NCBI RefSeq assembly: GCF_014842995.1
Contig: NZ_JACYXL010000001.1
Coordinates: 869,183-933,182 of the forward strand
Reading direction: 5' to 3'
Length of the DNA stretch: 64,000 bases
From: Rhodanobacter sp. 7MK24
GTDB lineage: Bacteria; Pseudomonadota; Gammaproteobacteria; Xanthomonadales; Rhodanobacteraceae
Position 1 is the stretch's first letter. Every line of letters begins with the position of its first letter. Positions 19,969 through 30,830 of the stretch are shown here, piece after piece. The position numbers were made by a program, and so were the translations under genes. The notes under the pieces were generated by a model. That model saw nothing but the letters and a program-made list of their open reading frames with translations, searched no databases and had not been told where the DNA came from.

Positions 19969-20689
<721 letters not shown>

Positions 20690-20702
20690 AGCTCCCTTGA
20701 AG

Positions 20703-20887
20703 AGATCAGTCGTGGGTGGTTGCTCTTGATCTTCGCGATCGCGGATGGACGCAAAAATGCTGAAAAGTGCGACCATGGACAGTCGCTTCTTGATCTTTGC
20801 GATCATGGATGAGTGTAGAAATACTGAATAGTGCAGCCAAGGGCGGCTGCTTTTTGACCTTCGCATTCACGGGACGAATGCAAAAAT
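20703..20887 (+). repeat. Three tandem ~62-bp palindromic units between rimP and nusA
   Basis: Three diverged units follow each other at about 20703-20767, 20768-20831 and 20832-20887. Each has a first hairpin (for example GCGAC...GTCGC at 20769-20786 and GCAGCC...GGCTGC at 20832-20850), the connecting motif TTGATCTTTGCG or close variants, and a second hairpin (GCATTC...GAATGC in the third unit). The same unit appears in inverted orientation between rpsO and pnp. The function is unknown; the units could be REP-like mRNA stabilisers. Confidence 0.75.
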
Positions 20888-20924
20888 TACCGGTCGCCGT
20901 CGGGGCGTCCATGGAGTTGCAGCA

Positions 20925-22430
20925 ATGAGCAAAGAACTTTTGCTGGTGGTCGACGCGGTTGCCAACGAGAAGGGCGTGCCGCGCGAAGTGATTTTCGAAG
21001 CGATGGAGGCCGCGCTGGCCTCGGCCGCCAAGAAGCGCTACCCCGAGGAAGAGCCGGACATCCGTGTTTCCATCAACCATGACACCGGCGAGTACGAAAC
21101 TTTCCGTCGCTGGGAAGTCATCGCCGACGACGGCGAGATGGAGTCGCCGTTCTACCAGCTGCGACTGATGGACGCGGTGGACGAGCGCGCCGATGCCCAG
21201 GTGGGCGAGTATGTCGAGACGCAGATCGAGAACGCCGAATTCGGCCGCATCGCCGCGCAGGCCGCCAAGCAGGTGATCGTGCAGCGCGTGCGCGAAGCCG
21301 AGCGCCAGCAGGTGGTGGACGCCTACAAGGACCGCGTGGGCGAGCTGCTCACGGGCATCGTCAAGCGTGTCGAGCGCGGCAACATCTACCTCGATCTCGG
21401 CGGCAATGCCGAGGCTTTCATCCCGCGCGACAAGACCATTCCGCGCGAGTCGGTGCGCGTGGGCGACCGCGTGCGCGGCTACCTGTACGAAGTGAAGTCT
21501 GAAGTGCGCGGGCCGCAGCTGTTCGTGTCGCGCGCCGCACCGGAATTCATGATCGAGCTGTTCAAGCTCGAGGTGCCGGAAGTCGGCCAGGGCCTGGTCG
21601 AGATCAAGGGTTGCGCGCGCGATCCGGGCGACCGCGCCAAGATCGCCGTGCTGGCGCACGACAACCGCACCGATCCTATCGGCGCGTGCATCGGCATGCG
21701 CGGCTCGCGTGTGCAGGCGGTGTCCAACGACCTCAATGGCGAGCGCGTGGACATCATTCTGTGGCACGAGAACCAGGCGCAGTACGTCATCAATGCGATG
21801 GCGCCCGCCGAAGTGCAGTCCATCATCATGGATGAGGACAAGCACTCGATGGACATCGCCGTGGCGGAGGACAAGCTTTCGCAGGCCATCGGTCGCGGCG
21901 GCCAGAACGTGCGCCTCGCCAGCAAGCTCACCGGCTGGCAGCTCAACGTGATGACGCAGGACCAGGTCGCCGCCAAGAGCGAGGCCGAGCAGGAGGCTGC
22001 CCGCAACCTGTTCATGGAAAAGCTCGAAGTGGACCAGGAGATCGCCAACATCCTCGTGCAGGAAGGCTTCTCCAGCGTCGAGGAAATCGCCTACGTGCCC
22101 AGCGCCGAGCTGCTGGCGGTGGAAGGCTTCGACGAGGACATCGTCGAGGAACTGCGGGCCCGTGCCCGCGATGCGCTGCTCACCGAGGCGCTGGCCGTCG
22201 AAGAGAACCTCGACGAGCATCAGCCCAGCGAAGAGCTGCTGGCGCTCAAGGGCATGGACGAAGAGACGGCTTATGCGCTGGCTGCGCGGGGCGTGGCCAC
22301 GTTGGACGACCTTGCTGACCAGGCGGTGGACGACCTGATCGACATCGAAGGCATGACCGAAGAGCGGGCCGCCGCGATGATCATGGCGGCGCGTGCGCCG
22401 ATGATCGAGCAATTGGAGAAGGGCGGCTAA
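20925..22430 (+). CDS. nusA: Transcription termination/antitermination protein NusA
   Basis: A 501-residue RNA-polymerase-binding factor that controls pausing, termination and antitermination. Domains in order: the N-terminal polymerase-binding domain (1-125), S1 domain (about 135-200), two KH domains (about 230-345, with [16 protein letters not shown] and [15 protein letters not shown] loops), and two acidic AR repeats at the C-terminus (about 360-500), as in E. coli NusA. Length is standard. AGTTGCAGC precedes the ATG. It sits in its conserved place upstream of infB. Confidence 0.97.
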   Translation: MSKELLLVVDAVANEKGVPREVIFEAMEAALASAAKKRYPEEEPDIRVSINHDTGEYETFRRWEVIADDGEMESPFYQLRLMDAVDERADAQVGEYVETQIENAEFGRIAAQAAKQVIVQRVREAERQQVVDAYKDRVGELLTGIVKRVERGNIYLDLGGNAEAFIPRDKTIPRESVRVGDRVRGYLYEVKSEVRGPQLFVSRAAPEFMIELFKLEVPEVGQGLVEIKGCARDPGDRAKIAVLAHDNRTDPIGACIGMRGSRVQAVSNDLNGERVDIILWHENQAQYVINAMAPAEVQSIIMDEDKHSMDIAVAEDKLSQAIGRGGQNVRLASKLTGWQLNVMTQDQVAAKSEAEQEAARNLFMEKLEVDQEIANILVQEGFSSVEEIAYVPSAELLAVEGFDEDIVEELRARARDALLTEALAVEENLDEHQPSEELLALKGMDEETAYALAARGVATLDDLADQAVDDLIDIEGMTEERAAAMIMAARAPMIEQLEKGG

Positions 22431-22481
22431 CCGCGAACGGCCGCGCCCTGGACGGGCGCGCCGAGGAAGGCGAAGGCCTTC

Positions 22482-22498
22482 CACCATGGACGGCGGTG
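22482..22498 (+). repeat. CCATGGA-core hairpin between nusA and infB
   Basis: CACC (22482-22485) pairs with GGTG (22495-22498) around a loop that contains CATGGACGG. A second stem of GCGCCC and GGGCGC at about 22443-22458 precedes it. The CCATGGA core matches the hairpins in the other gaps of this operon. Neither stem has a T-run, so neither is a simple terminator. Confidence 0.4.
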
Positions 22499-22555
22499 TT
22501 CGCGCGGCGTAGGCCGCACGGACGACAAGCGCGGGAAAGGCGGAGAAACAACACG

Positions 22556-25327
22556 ATGTCGGACATCACGATCAAACAACTCGCCCAGCTGGTGGGCAAG
22601 CCGGTGGACAAGCTGCTCAACCAGCTTGCCGAGGCAGGCATGAATTTCTCCGATCCGGAGCAGGTGGTCAGCAGCACCGAAAAGGTGAAGCTGCTCGGCT
22701 TCCTGCGCCGCGCCCACGGCAAGAGCGAGCTGGATGCGGAGGCTGCCGACAGCGCGCCGCGCCAGGTCACGCTGAAGCGTCGTACGGTCGGCGAGCTGAA
22801 GGTCTCCACGCCGGGCGGCCGCGGTGCGGCACCCACGGCCAAGACCGTGTCCGTCGAAGTGCGCGCCAAGCGCACCTACGTCAAGCGCAGCGTGATCGCC
22901 GAAGAGGCGAGCGTCGAGCCCGAGCGCGAAGATGCAGTGCGCAAGCTGGCCGAATCCCGCGAGCAGCGTGCGCAGGAAGAACAAGGCCGCCGCGAGGCCG
23001 AGCAGCGCAAGCAGGAAGCGCAAGAGCGTGCGCTGGAGGAGCAGCGTCGCGAGCAGGAGGAAGCCGAGGAGCGTCGCCGCCAGGCCGCGGCGGAAGCTGA
23101 GGCCGCGGCCGCGAAGGAGCCAGAGGACGTCGCCGAACCGGCCCCGGAGTCGGCTGAACCCGTAGTTGTCGGCGAGGCCGCCGAAGAAGCGCAACCCGTG
23201 GTGCAGCGCCTCGACACGCGCGGCCTGGGCATGATCGTTCCGCAGGTGCACGAACCGCGCAAGCGCGAGAAGCTGGTCAAGCCGGCACCTGCGCCCGCCC
23301 CGGCGGCTGCGCCTGCGCGCGCCGCCGCACCTGCGGCGGCGGCGGCCGACGCACGCGGCAAGGCCCGCCATGGCGGCCGCGATCGCGACGACGTCGCCGG
23401 TGGCAAACGTTTCGCCGCTGGCGAGATGCACCTGAGCGACGCCGACCGCGCCCGCCGCTCCAGCGGCAAGCGCGGCAAGCCGGCCAAGGGCGCCGTGCGC
23501 GAGGCCGTGCGCGGCGGCGCGCCGGCAGCCGGTGCGCATGGCTTCACCCGTCCCACCGCCGCTGTCGTGCGCGAGGTGGTGGTGGGCGACGCCAACGTGG
23601 TCGCCGAACTGGCGCAGAAGATGGCGGTCAAGGGTTCCGAGGTGGTCAAGGCCCTGTTCAAGATGGGCGTGATGGCTACCATCAACCAGACCATCGACCG
23701 TGATACCGCGATGCTGGTGGTGGAGGAACTCGGCCACAAGGTGATCGAGTCCAACGCCAGCAACGCCGAGGCCGCACTGGCCGCGCATACGCAGAGCGTG
23801 GAGCTGGAAGGCGAGAAGCAGCCGCGGCCGCCGGTGGTCACCATCATGGGCCACGTCGACCACGGCAAGACCTCGCTGCTGGATTACATCCGCCGCACCA
23901 AGGTGGCTTCGGGCGAAGCCGGCGGCATCACCCAGCACATCGGTGCCTACCACGTGGAAACGCCGAAGGGCGTGATTACCTTCCTCGACACCCCGGGCCA
24001 CGCGGCGTTCACCGCGATGCGTGCCCGCGGCGCGCAGTCCACCGACATCGTGGTGCTGGTGGTGGCCGCCGACGACGGCGTGATGCCGCAGACGGCCGAA
24101 GCCGTGAAGCATGCGAAGGCCGCCAAGGTGCCGCTGATCGTGGCGCTCAACAAGATGGACAAGACCGACGCCAATCCCGACCACGTCAAGCAGGGCCTTG
24201 GCAACCTGGAAGTGATCCCGGAAGAGTGGGGCGGCGATACGCCGTTCGTGCCGGTGTCGGCCAAGACCGGCATGGGCATCGATGCCCTGCTCGACGCGAT
24301 CTCGGTACAGGCCGAAGTGATGGAACTCACCGCGGTGGTCGATGGCGCCGCCTCGGGCGTGGTGATCGAGTCCAGCCTGGACAAGGGCCGCGGCCCGGTG
24401 GCCACGGTGCTGGTGCAGCAGGGCACGCTGAAGCGCGGCGACTTCGTGGTCTGCGGCATCGAATACGGTCGCATGCGCGCGCTGATCGACGAAACCGGCA
24501 AGACCGTGCAGGAAGCCGGTCCCTCGATCCCCGTGCAGGTGCTGGGCCTCTCCGGCGTGCCGGAAGCGGGCGACGACTTCGTGGTGGTGGCCGACGAGAA
24601 GCTGGCCAAGCAGGTGGCCGCCGAGCGCCAGCTCAAGCGCCGCGAGACGCGCATGGTCAGCAAGGCCAACCGCCTCGAGGACATCATGGCGCAGATGGGC
24701 CAGGGTGCCGGCCAACAGACGCTCAACATCCTGGTCAAGGCCGACGTGCAGGGTTCGGTCGAGGCGCTGCGCGAATCGCTCAGCGCCATCGGCAACGAGA
24801 ACGTCAAGGTCAACGTGATTTCCGCCGGCGTCGGTGGCATCACCGAGTCCGATGCCACCCTGGCGGCGGCTTCCAAGGCGCTGGTGATCGGCTTCAACGT
24901 GCGTGCCGACGCTTCGGCGCGCAAGGTGGTCGACACCGCGGGCCTGGACGTCCGCTACTTCTCGATCATCTACGACGTGATCGACCAGGTGAAGCAGGCG
25001 GCTTCCGGCCTGCTGGGCGTGGAAGTGCGCGAGGAGATCATCGGTATCGCCCAGGTGCGCGACGTGTTCCGCAGCTCCAAGTTCGGTGCGGTGGCCGGCT
25101 GCATGGTGGTCGAGGGCGTGGTCAAGCGGAACAAGCCGATCCGTGTGCTGCGCGACAACACCGTGGTGTTCGAGGGCGAGCTGGAATCGCTGCGCCGCTT
25201 CAAGGACCTCGTCGACGAGGTGCGCAACGGCATGGAGTGCGGTATCGCCGTGAAGCAGTACAACGACGTCAAGGTCGGCGACCAGATCGAGTGCTTCGAG
25301 CGCATCGAGGTGGCTCGTACCCTGTAA
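22556..25327 (+). CDS. infB: Translation initiation factor IF-2
   Basis: A 923-residue GTPase that brings fMet-tRNA to the 30S subunit and promotes subunit joining. The IF2 N-terminal module (about 1-55) is followed by a long charged Glu/Arg/Ala-rich linker (about 100-340) and a second N-module ([20 protein letters not shown]). The G domain shows G1 GHVDHGKTS (about 429-437), G3 DTPGHAAF and G4 NKMD. Domains II-IV follow to the C-terminus. The start [11 protein letters not shown] after a GGAGAAAC Shine-Dalgarno is preferred over an upstream ATG that would prepend an Arg-rich stretch. An internal shorter form is possible, as in E. coli. Confidence 0.97.
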   Translation: MSDITIKQLAQLVGKPVDKLLNQLAEAGMNFSDPEQVVSSTEKVKLLGFLRRAHGKSELDAEAADSAPRQVTLKRRTVGELKVSTPGGRGAAPTAKTVSVEVRAKRTYVKRSVIAEEASVEPEREDAVRKLAESREQRAQEEQGRREAEQRKQEAQERALEEQRREQEEAEERRRQAAAEAEAAAAKEPEDVAEPAPESAEPVVVGEAAEEAQPVVQRLDTRGLGMIVPQVHEPRKREKLVKPAPAPAPAAAPARAAAPAAAAADARGKARHGGRDRDDVAGGKRFAAGEMHLSDADRARRSSGKRGKPAKGAVREAVRGGAPAAGAHGFTRPTAAVVREVVVGDANVVAELAQKMAVKGSEVVKALFKMGVMATINQTIDRDTAMLVVEELGHKVIESNASNAEAALAAHTQSVELEGEKQPRPPVVTIMGHVDHGKTSLLDYIRRTKVASGEAGGITQHIGAYHVETPKGVITFLDTPGHAAFTAMRARGAQSTDIVVLVVAADDGVMPQTAEAVKHAKAAKVPLIVALNKMDKTDANPDHVKQGLGNLEVIPEEWGGDTPFVPVSAKTGMGIDALLDAISVQAEVMELTAVVDGAASGVVIESSLDKGRGPVATVLVQQGTLKRGDFVVCGIEYGRMRALIDETGKTVQEAGPSIPVQVLGLSGVPEAGDDFVVVADEKLAKQVAAERQLKRRETRMVSKANRLEDIMAQMGQGAGQQTLNILVKADVQGSVEALRESLSAIGNENVKVNVISAGVGGITESDATLAAASKALVIGFNVRADASARKVVDTAGLDVRYFSIIYDVIDQVKQAASGLLGVEVREEIIGIAQVRDVFRSSKFGAVAGCMVVEGVVKRNKPIRVLRDNTVVFEGELESLRRFKDLVDEVRNGMECGIAVKQYNDVKVGDQIECFERIEVARTL

Positions 25328-25355
25328 CGCCCGAAAGGTGTTGCAAGGCAGAACG

Positions 25356-25371
25356 CGGCCATGGATGGCCG
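25356..25371 (+). repeat. CGGCC-ATGGAT-GGCCG hairpin between infB and rbfA
   Basis: A perfect 5-bp stem around ATGGAT, about 30 bases after the infB stop. It has the same GGCCATGGATGGCC core as the two inverted units at 27513-27593. No T-run follows. Confidence 0.6.
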
Positions 25372-25524
25372 TACGAGAAGCAGCGGCGTTAGTCGCGGCT
25401 TCGGCGGAGGTGCGACAGGCGTATGCCCGGCGCGCCGAGCCAGGAAAGTGCTGGATGGCATTTTCTCGGCATCAGTAACGCGCTTTGGCTTTATTGCTTT
25501 TCCCAACAAGATACCCAACCAATC

Positions 25525-25896
25525 ATGCCTTCCCGCGACTTCAAACGTACCGACCGCGTAGGTGCCGAACTGCGCCGCGAACTGGGCATGCTGGTGCATG
25601 CCGCGGTGCGCGACCATGGGTTGCCGTCGTGCAGTGTGTCGGACGTGGAGGTGAGCCGCGATCTCGACTTCGCCTCGGTGTGGGTGACCGCGCTGCTGCC
25701 CGAGCAATCGGCCGCGGCGGTGAAGGCGCTGAACACGCTGGCCGGCGAATTCAGGCGCGCGCTGTCGCGCAGCATGCGGCTGCGGCGCGTGCCGGAACTG
25801 CGCTTCAAATACGACGACTCGGTGGACAAGGGCGAACGCATCGATGCGCTGCTGCGCGATGCGGGCGATGCCGCGCCGTCGGATGACGAGACGTAA
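25525..25896 (+). CDS. rbfA: Ribosome-binding factor A
   Basis: A 123-residue KH-type protein that binds the 30S neck and helps mature the 16S 5' end. The start MPSRDFKRTDRVGAELRREL gives the normal N-terminal helix with its arginine-rich face. The central VSDVEVSRDLDFASVWVTAL strand-helix and the LRFKYDDSVDKGERIDALL end are typical. A longer in-frame start at 25423 would add a non-conserved stretch and is rejected. truB follows with an overlap or an 11-base gap depending on its start. Confidence 0.95.
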   Translation: MPSRDFKRTDRVGAELRRELGMLVHAAVRDHGLPSCSVSDVEVSRDLDFASVWVTALLPEQSAAAVKALNTLAGEFRRALSRSMRLRRVPELRFKYDDSVDKGERIDALLRDAGDAAPSDDET

Positions 25897-25906
25897 TTCG
25901 GGCTTC

Positions 25907-26836
25907 ATGCACCGCGACCGCAAGCTCCCCCGCATCGCCTGGCGCGATCTGCACGGTATCGTGCTGCTCGACAAGCCTGAAGGCATCAGCTCCAGCCAGA
26001 TCCTGCAATCGGTGCGCCGCCTGTTCCGCGCCGCCAAGGGCGGCCATACCGGCGCGCTCGATCCGATGGCCACGGGCCTGTTGCCGCTGTGCTTCGGCGA
26101 GGCCACCAAACTGGCCGGCAACCTGCTTGGCGCGCGCAAGGCTTACCGGGCCGAATGCCGGCTGGGTGTCACCACGGCAACCGCCGACCGCGAGGGCGAG
26201 GTGTTGCGCGAACGGCCGGTGCCTGCGCTGGACGATGTCGCCATCGAGGCTGCGCTGGCACCGCTGCGGGGCCGCATCGTGCAGGTGCCCCCAGCGTATT
26301 CGGCACTCAAGCAGGGTGGCGAGCGGTTGTACCTCAAGGCGCGCCGCGGCGAAGCGGTGCAGGCGCCGCCGCGGGAGGTCGAAGTCCATCGGCTTGAACT
26401 GTTGTCCCATACCGCCGACACCCTGGTGTTCGAAGTGGAGTGCGGTTCGGGCACCTATGTGCGTTCACTGGCCGTGGACCTGGGCGAGGCGCTGGGTTGC
26501 GGTGCTCACCTCACCGCCTTGCGCCGGCTGTGGGTGGAGCCGTTCCGCGAGCCACGCATGGTCACGCTGACCGCGCTGGAGGAGGCCGCGGCGCAAGGCG
26601 ACGAGGCCTTGTTGGCCTGGCTGTTGCCGGTAGAGGCAGGGCTGGACGATTGGCCGAAGCTGCAACTGGACGAGGCACAGAGCCAGGCCATCGCCCGCGG
26701 CCAGCCCATCGTGGTGGCCGGGGCCCGTGGACCGCACGCAGCGTTTGCCAGCGACGGTGCCTTGCTGGCGCTGCTGGAGCTGGATGTGGACGGACGCAGC
26801 CGCATCCTGCGCGGTTTCAACCTGCCGCCGCCGTGA
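25907..26836 (+). CDS. truB: tRNA pseudouridine(55) synthase
   Basis: A 309-residue enzyme that converts U55 of the tRNA T-loop to pseudouridine. The N-terminal GIVLLDKPEGISS motif, the catalytic GGHTGALDPMATGLLP segment with Asp52, and the VRSLAVDLGEALGCGAHL segment are visible. A C-terminal TruB/PUA-like domain completes the protein. I place the start at MHRDRKLPRI (25907); an alternative ATG at 25883 overlaps the rbfA stop and would add eight residues, which would be translationally coupled. Confidence 0.95.
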   Translation: MHRDRKLPRIAWRDLHGIVLLDKPEGISSSQILQSVRRLFRAAKGGHTGALDPMATGLLPLCFGEATKLAGNLLGARKAYRAECRLGVTTATADREGEVLRERPVPALDDVAIEAALAPLRGRIVQVPPAYSALKQGGERLYLKARRGEAVQAPPREVEVHRLELLSHTADTLVFEVECGSGTYVRSLAVDLGEALGCGAHLTALRRLWVEPFREPRMVTLTALEEAAAQGDEALLAWLLPVEAGLDDWPKLQLDEAQSQAIARGQPIVVAGARGPHAAFASDGALLALLELDVDGRSRILRGFNLPPP

Positions 26837-26863
26837 ATTCGTCCGTTTCTGTCCTGTCGCCCC

Positions 26864-27070
26864 AGGGATGCCCTGATCAAATCCATGCAGCGGGCCTTCT
26901 GGACATCACCCCGTCGCTCTGAATTTCAATACGTTGGGGCTGATTCTGCCCGTCCGCATGCCTTCGGCCCATCGCCTCGACCGACCACCAGCCTGCCTTT
27001 GTCGATGATCCTGCGGCCTGCGAATGGGCAGAACCGGTGACGCCTGCGCGGATTTGATCAGGGCATCCCT
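26864..27070. mobile_element. MITE-like element with 21-bp perfect terminal inverted repeats
   Basis: AGGGATGCCCTGATCAAATC plus one base (26864-26884) is the exact reverse complement of bases 27050-27070. The 207-bp element also has a nested imperfect inverted repeat: TTCTGCCC (26944-26951) with GGGCAGAA (27026-27033), extended by a CGCA/TGCG step. There is no coding capacity. I see no clear target duplication in the flanks. It fills the truB-rpsO gap and its right end abuts the likely rpsO -35 box. It may be a non-autonomous transposable element or a large foldback structure. Confidence 0.6.
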
Positions 27071-27099
27071 TGTTGCCAAGCCCGCGCAGCCGTTAGAAT
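27070..27099 (+). promoter_or_regulatory. rpsO: Candidate rpsO promoter
   Basis: TTGTTG (27070-27075) and TAGAAT (27094-27099) are separated by 18 bases, followed by an A/T-rich start region. The -35 box begins at the last base of the MITE-like element. In E. coli rpsO also has its own promoter inside this operon, so an internal promoter here fits. Confidence 0.5.
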
Positions 27100-27131
27100 A
27101 AACAAGTTATTCCGACACTTTCATCCATAGT

Positions 27132-27178
27132 CGAAGCTTGCGTTTGTGTCATCGCCGATGACGCAAACGCAAGCTTCG
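27132..27178 (+). promoter_or_regulatory. Very long hairpin in the rpsO mRNA leader
   Basis: Two 23-base arms (27132-27154 and 27156-27178) are reverse complements apart from one position that can form a G-U pair. The arms begin with CGAAGCTTGCGTTTG. The structure lies just downstream of the putative rpsO promoter, 30 bases before the ATG, and ends before the AAGGAAAC ribosome site. Known rpsO leaders bind S15 for autoregulation; this could be a lineage form of that element, a processing site or an insertion. It has only a short, delayed T-run, so it is a poor terminator. Confidence 0.7.
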
Positions 27179-27208
27179 CATCGTCTTTTCAAGGAAACAG
27201 GTATCACC

Positions 27209-27478
27209 ATGTCGCTCAACGCAGAACAGACCGGCAAGATCATCGCTGACTTCGGCCGCGTGCCGAACGACACCGGCTCCACCGAAGTGCAGGTGGCGCT
27301 GCTGTCCGCCCGCATCGAGCACCTCACCGAGCACTTCAAGTCGCACAAGCAGGATCACCACTCGCGCCGCGGCCTGCTGAAGCTGGTGAACCGCCGCAAG
27401 AGCCTGCTCGCCTACCTGAAGGATCGCGATCTGGCCCGTTACCAGAGCCTGATCGAGCGCCTCGGCCTCCGGAGGTAA
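27209..27478 (+). CDS. rpsO: 30S ribosomal protein S15
   Basis: An 89-residue primary-binding protein of the 30S platform, the exact usual length. The helices [24 protein letters not shown], the HHSRRGLL 16S rRNA-binding turn and the end [12 protein letters not shown] are conserved. The start MSLNAEQ after AAGGAAAC is clear; an upstream in-frame ATG at 27146 would lie inside the leader hairpin and is rejected. pnp follows after a repeat-filled gap. Confidence 0.97.
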   Translation: MSLNAEQTGKIIADFGRVPNDTGSTEVQVALLSARIEHLTEHFKSHKQDHHSRRGLLKLVNRRKSLLAYLKDRDLARYQSLIERLGLRR

Positions 27479-27480
27479 CT

Positions 27481-27605
27481 TTTGCGTTCGTCCTGAACGC
27501 GAAAGTCAAAAGGGCGGCCATCCATGGCCGCACTCTCCAAGGGTTCTGCGTTCGCCCGTGAACGCAAAGATCAAGAGGCGGCCATCCATGGCCGTACTCT
27601 TCAAA
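27481..27605 (-). repeat. Two inverted copies of the two-hairpin repeat between rpsO and pnp
   Basis: Two units (about 27481-27540 and 27547-27605) repeat the sequence GCGGCCATCCATGGCCG within a hairpin, joined by a connector (AAAGATCAAGAG in the second) to a stem of the GCGTTCGCCCGTGAACGC type. Read on the minus strand this is the same order as the rimP-nusA units: CCATGG hairpin, TCTTGATCTTTGCG connector, second hairpin. This shared three-part layout in two gaps of one operon shows a real repeat family. Confidence 0.75.
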
Positions 27606-27621
27606 AAGGCAGGAAATCATC

Positions 27622-29718
<2,097 letters not shown>

Positions 29719-29750
29719 TATAGCCGCGCTTCGCATCGCGAGTCTCCGGA

Positions 29751-29777
29751 AACGCCCCGCAACTGCGGGGCGTTTTC
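29751..29777 (+). terminator. Terminator of the rimP-pnp operon
   Basis: AACGCCCCGC (29751-29760) pairs perfectly with GCGGGGCGTT (29765-29774) over a 4-base AACT loop, followed by TTC. A 10-bp GC-rich stem 32 bases after the pnp stop marks the end of the operon. Confidence 0.85.
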
Positions 29778-29873
29778 GTATACGAGCAAACGAAAGCCGG
29801 TTGGATTCCGGTCCGATCCGTCACAGGTGCTTGTTAGAATCCGGGCTTGCCAAGCAGAGAGCGAGGGAACCCG

Positions 29874-30830
29874 ATGCCAGCCAGCGGGATGCAGCGTGTA
29901 GCGGTGTTGGTTCCGTGCTTCAACGAGGCGGTGGCTATCGGCAAAGTGGTGCGGGATTTCGCCGAAAGCCTGCCGCAGGCCCGCATCGTCGTGTACGACA
30001 ACAATTCGACCGACGACACAGCATCGGTGGCCCGTGCAGCCGGCGCCGAGGTTCGACAAGAAAGGCTGCAAGGGAAGGGCAACGTCGTGCGGCGGATGTT
30101 TGCCGATGTGGACGCGGATATCTATGTGATGGCGGACGGCGACGCCACCTACGACGCCAGCGATGCACCCGCAATGATCCAGCGCCTGTTGGACGAGCAC
30201 CTTGATCTCGTGGTGGGCAGCCGCGTGACCGAGCAGCATCTGGCATATCGCCCGGGCCACCGGTTCGGCAACCGCATGTTGACCGGTTTGGCAGGACGGA
30301 TCTTCGGACGCAGTTTCACCGACATGCTGTCGGGTTATCGAGTGATGTCGCGCCGTTACGTGAAGTCGTTTCCCGTCCATGCGCAGGGTTTCGAGATCGA
30401 GACCGAGCTGGCGGTGCACGCGCTGGAGCTGTGCATGCCGGTGGCGGAAGTACCCAGCCGCTATTTTGCGCGTCCCGAAGGTTCGCACAGCAAGCTGAAC
30501 ACGTGGCGTGATGGCTGGCGCATCCTTCTGGCCATCCTGAGATTGGCCAAGAACGGCAAGCCACTGGCCTTTTTTTCGCTGGCTTGCGCGGCGTGCCTGC
30601 TGCTGGCAGCTGTGCTGGCGTGGCCGTTGTTGGCCACCTATCTGTCAACTGGTCTGGTGCCGCGCTTCCCGACGGCGATCCTGTGCGCGTCGCTGACGTT
30701 GCTTGGCGGGGTGTTCCTGGTCTGCGGGTTGGTGCTCGACACAGTGACCCTGGGGCGACGCGAGCAGAAGCACTTGGCTTATCTCGGCCAACCCGCGCCG
30801 GGATGCGGGTCGACGCAGGGGGCGCGCTGA
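29874..30830 (+). CDS. Family 2 glycosyltransferase, polyprenyl-phosphate sugar transferase type
   Basis: A 318-residue GT-A enzyme. The catalytic domain (about 5-230) has PCFNEAVAIGKVV, YDNNSTDDT and the metal-binding ADGDATYD segment, plus SGYRVMSRRYVKSFP and the QGFEIETEL region typical of dolichol/undecaprenyl-phosphate sugar transferases. Two hydrophobic helices at about 235-290 anchor it in the inner membrane. It probably makes a lipid-linked sugar on the cytoplasmic face. GAGGG precedes the ATG at 29874. The next gene overlaps its stop (TGATG) and encodes a GT-C-like membrane protein, a likely user of that donor. A GtrA-type protein lies 5 kb away. Confidence 0.85.
   Translation: MPASGMQRVAVLVPCFNEAVAIGKVVRDFAESLPQARIVVYDNNSTDDTASVARAAGAEVRQERLQGKGNVVRRMFADVDADIYVMADGDATYDASDAPAMIQRLLDEHLDLVVGSRVTEQHLAYRPGHRFGNRMLTGLAGRIFGRSFTDMLSGYRVMSRRYVKSFPVHAQGFEIETELAVHALELCMPVAEVPSRYFARPEGSHSKLNTWRDGWRILLAILRLAKNGKPLAFFSLACAACLLLAAVLAWPLLATYLSTGLVPRFPTAILCASLTLLGGVFLVCGLVLDTVTLGRREQKHLAYLGQPAPGCGSTQGAR

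Noticed and set aside
20703-20887. The tandem units after rimP as a CRISPR array
   Set aside because: Units are directly adjacent and diverged, without unique spacers of constant length, and no cas genes are present.
25423-25524. N-terminal extension of rbfA starting MPGAPSQ
   Set aside because: The extension is not conserved in RbfA, and the usual N-terminus MPSRDFKRTDRV begins at 25525.
27146-27208. N-terminal extension of rpsO
   Set aside because: It would start inside the leader hairpin; S15 is 89 residues in nearly all bacteria and the ribosome site fits 27209.
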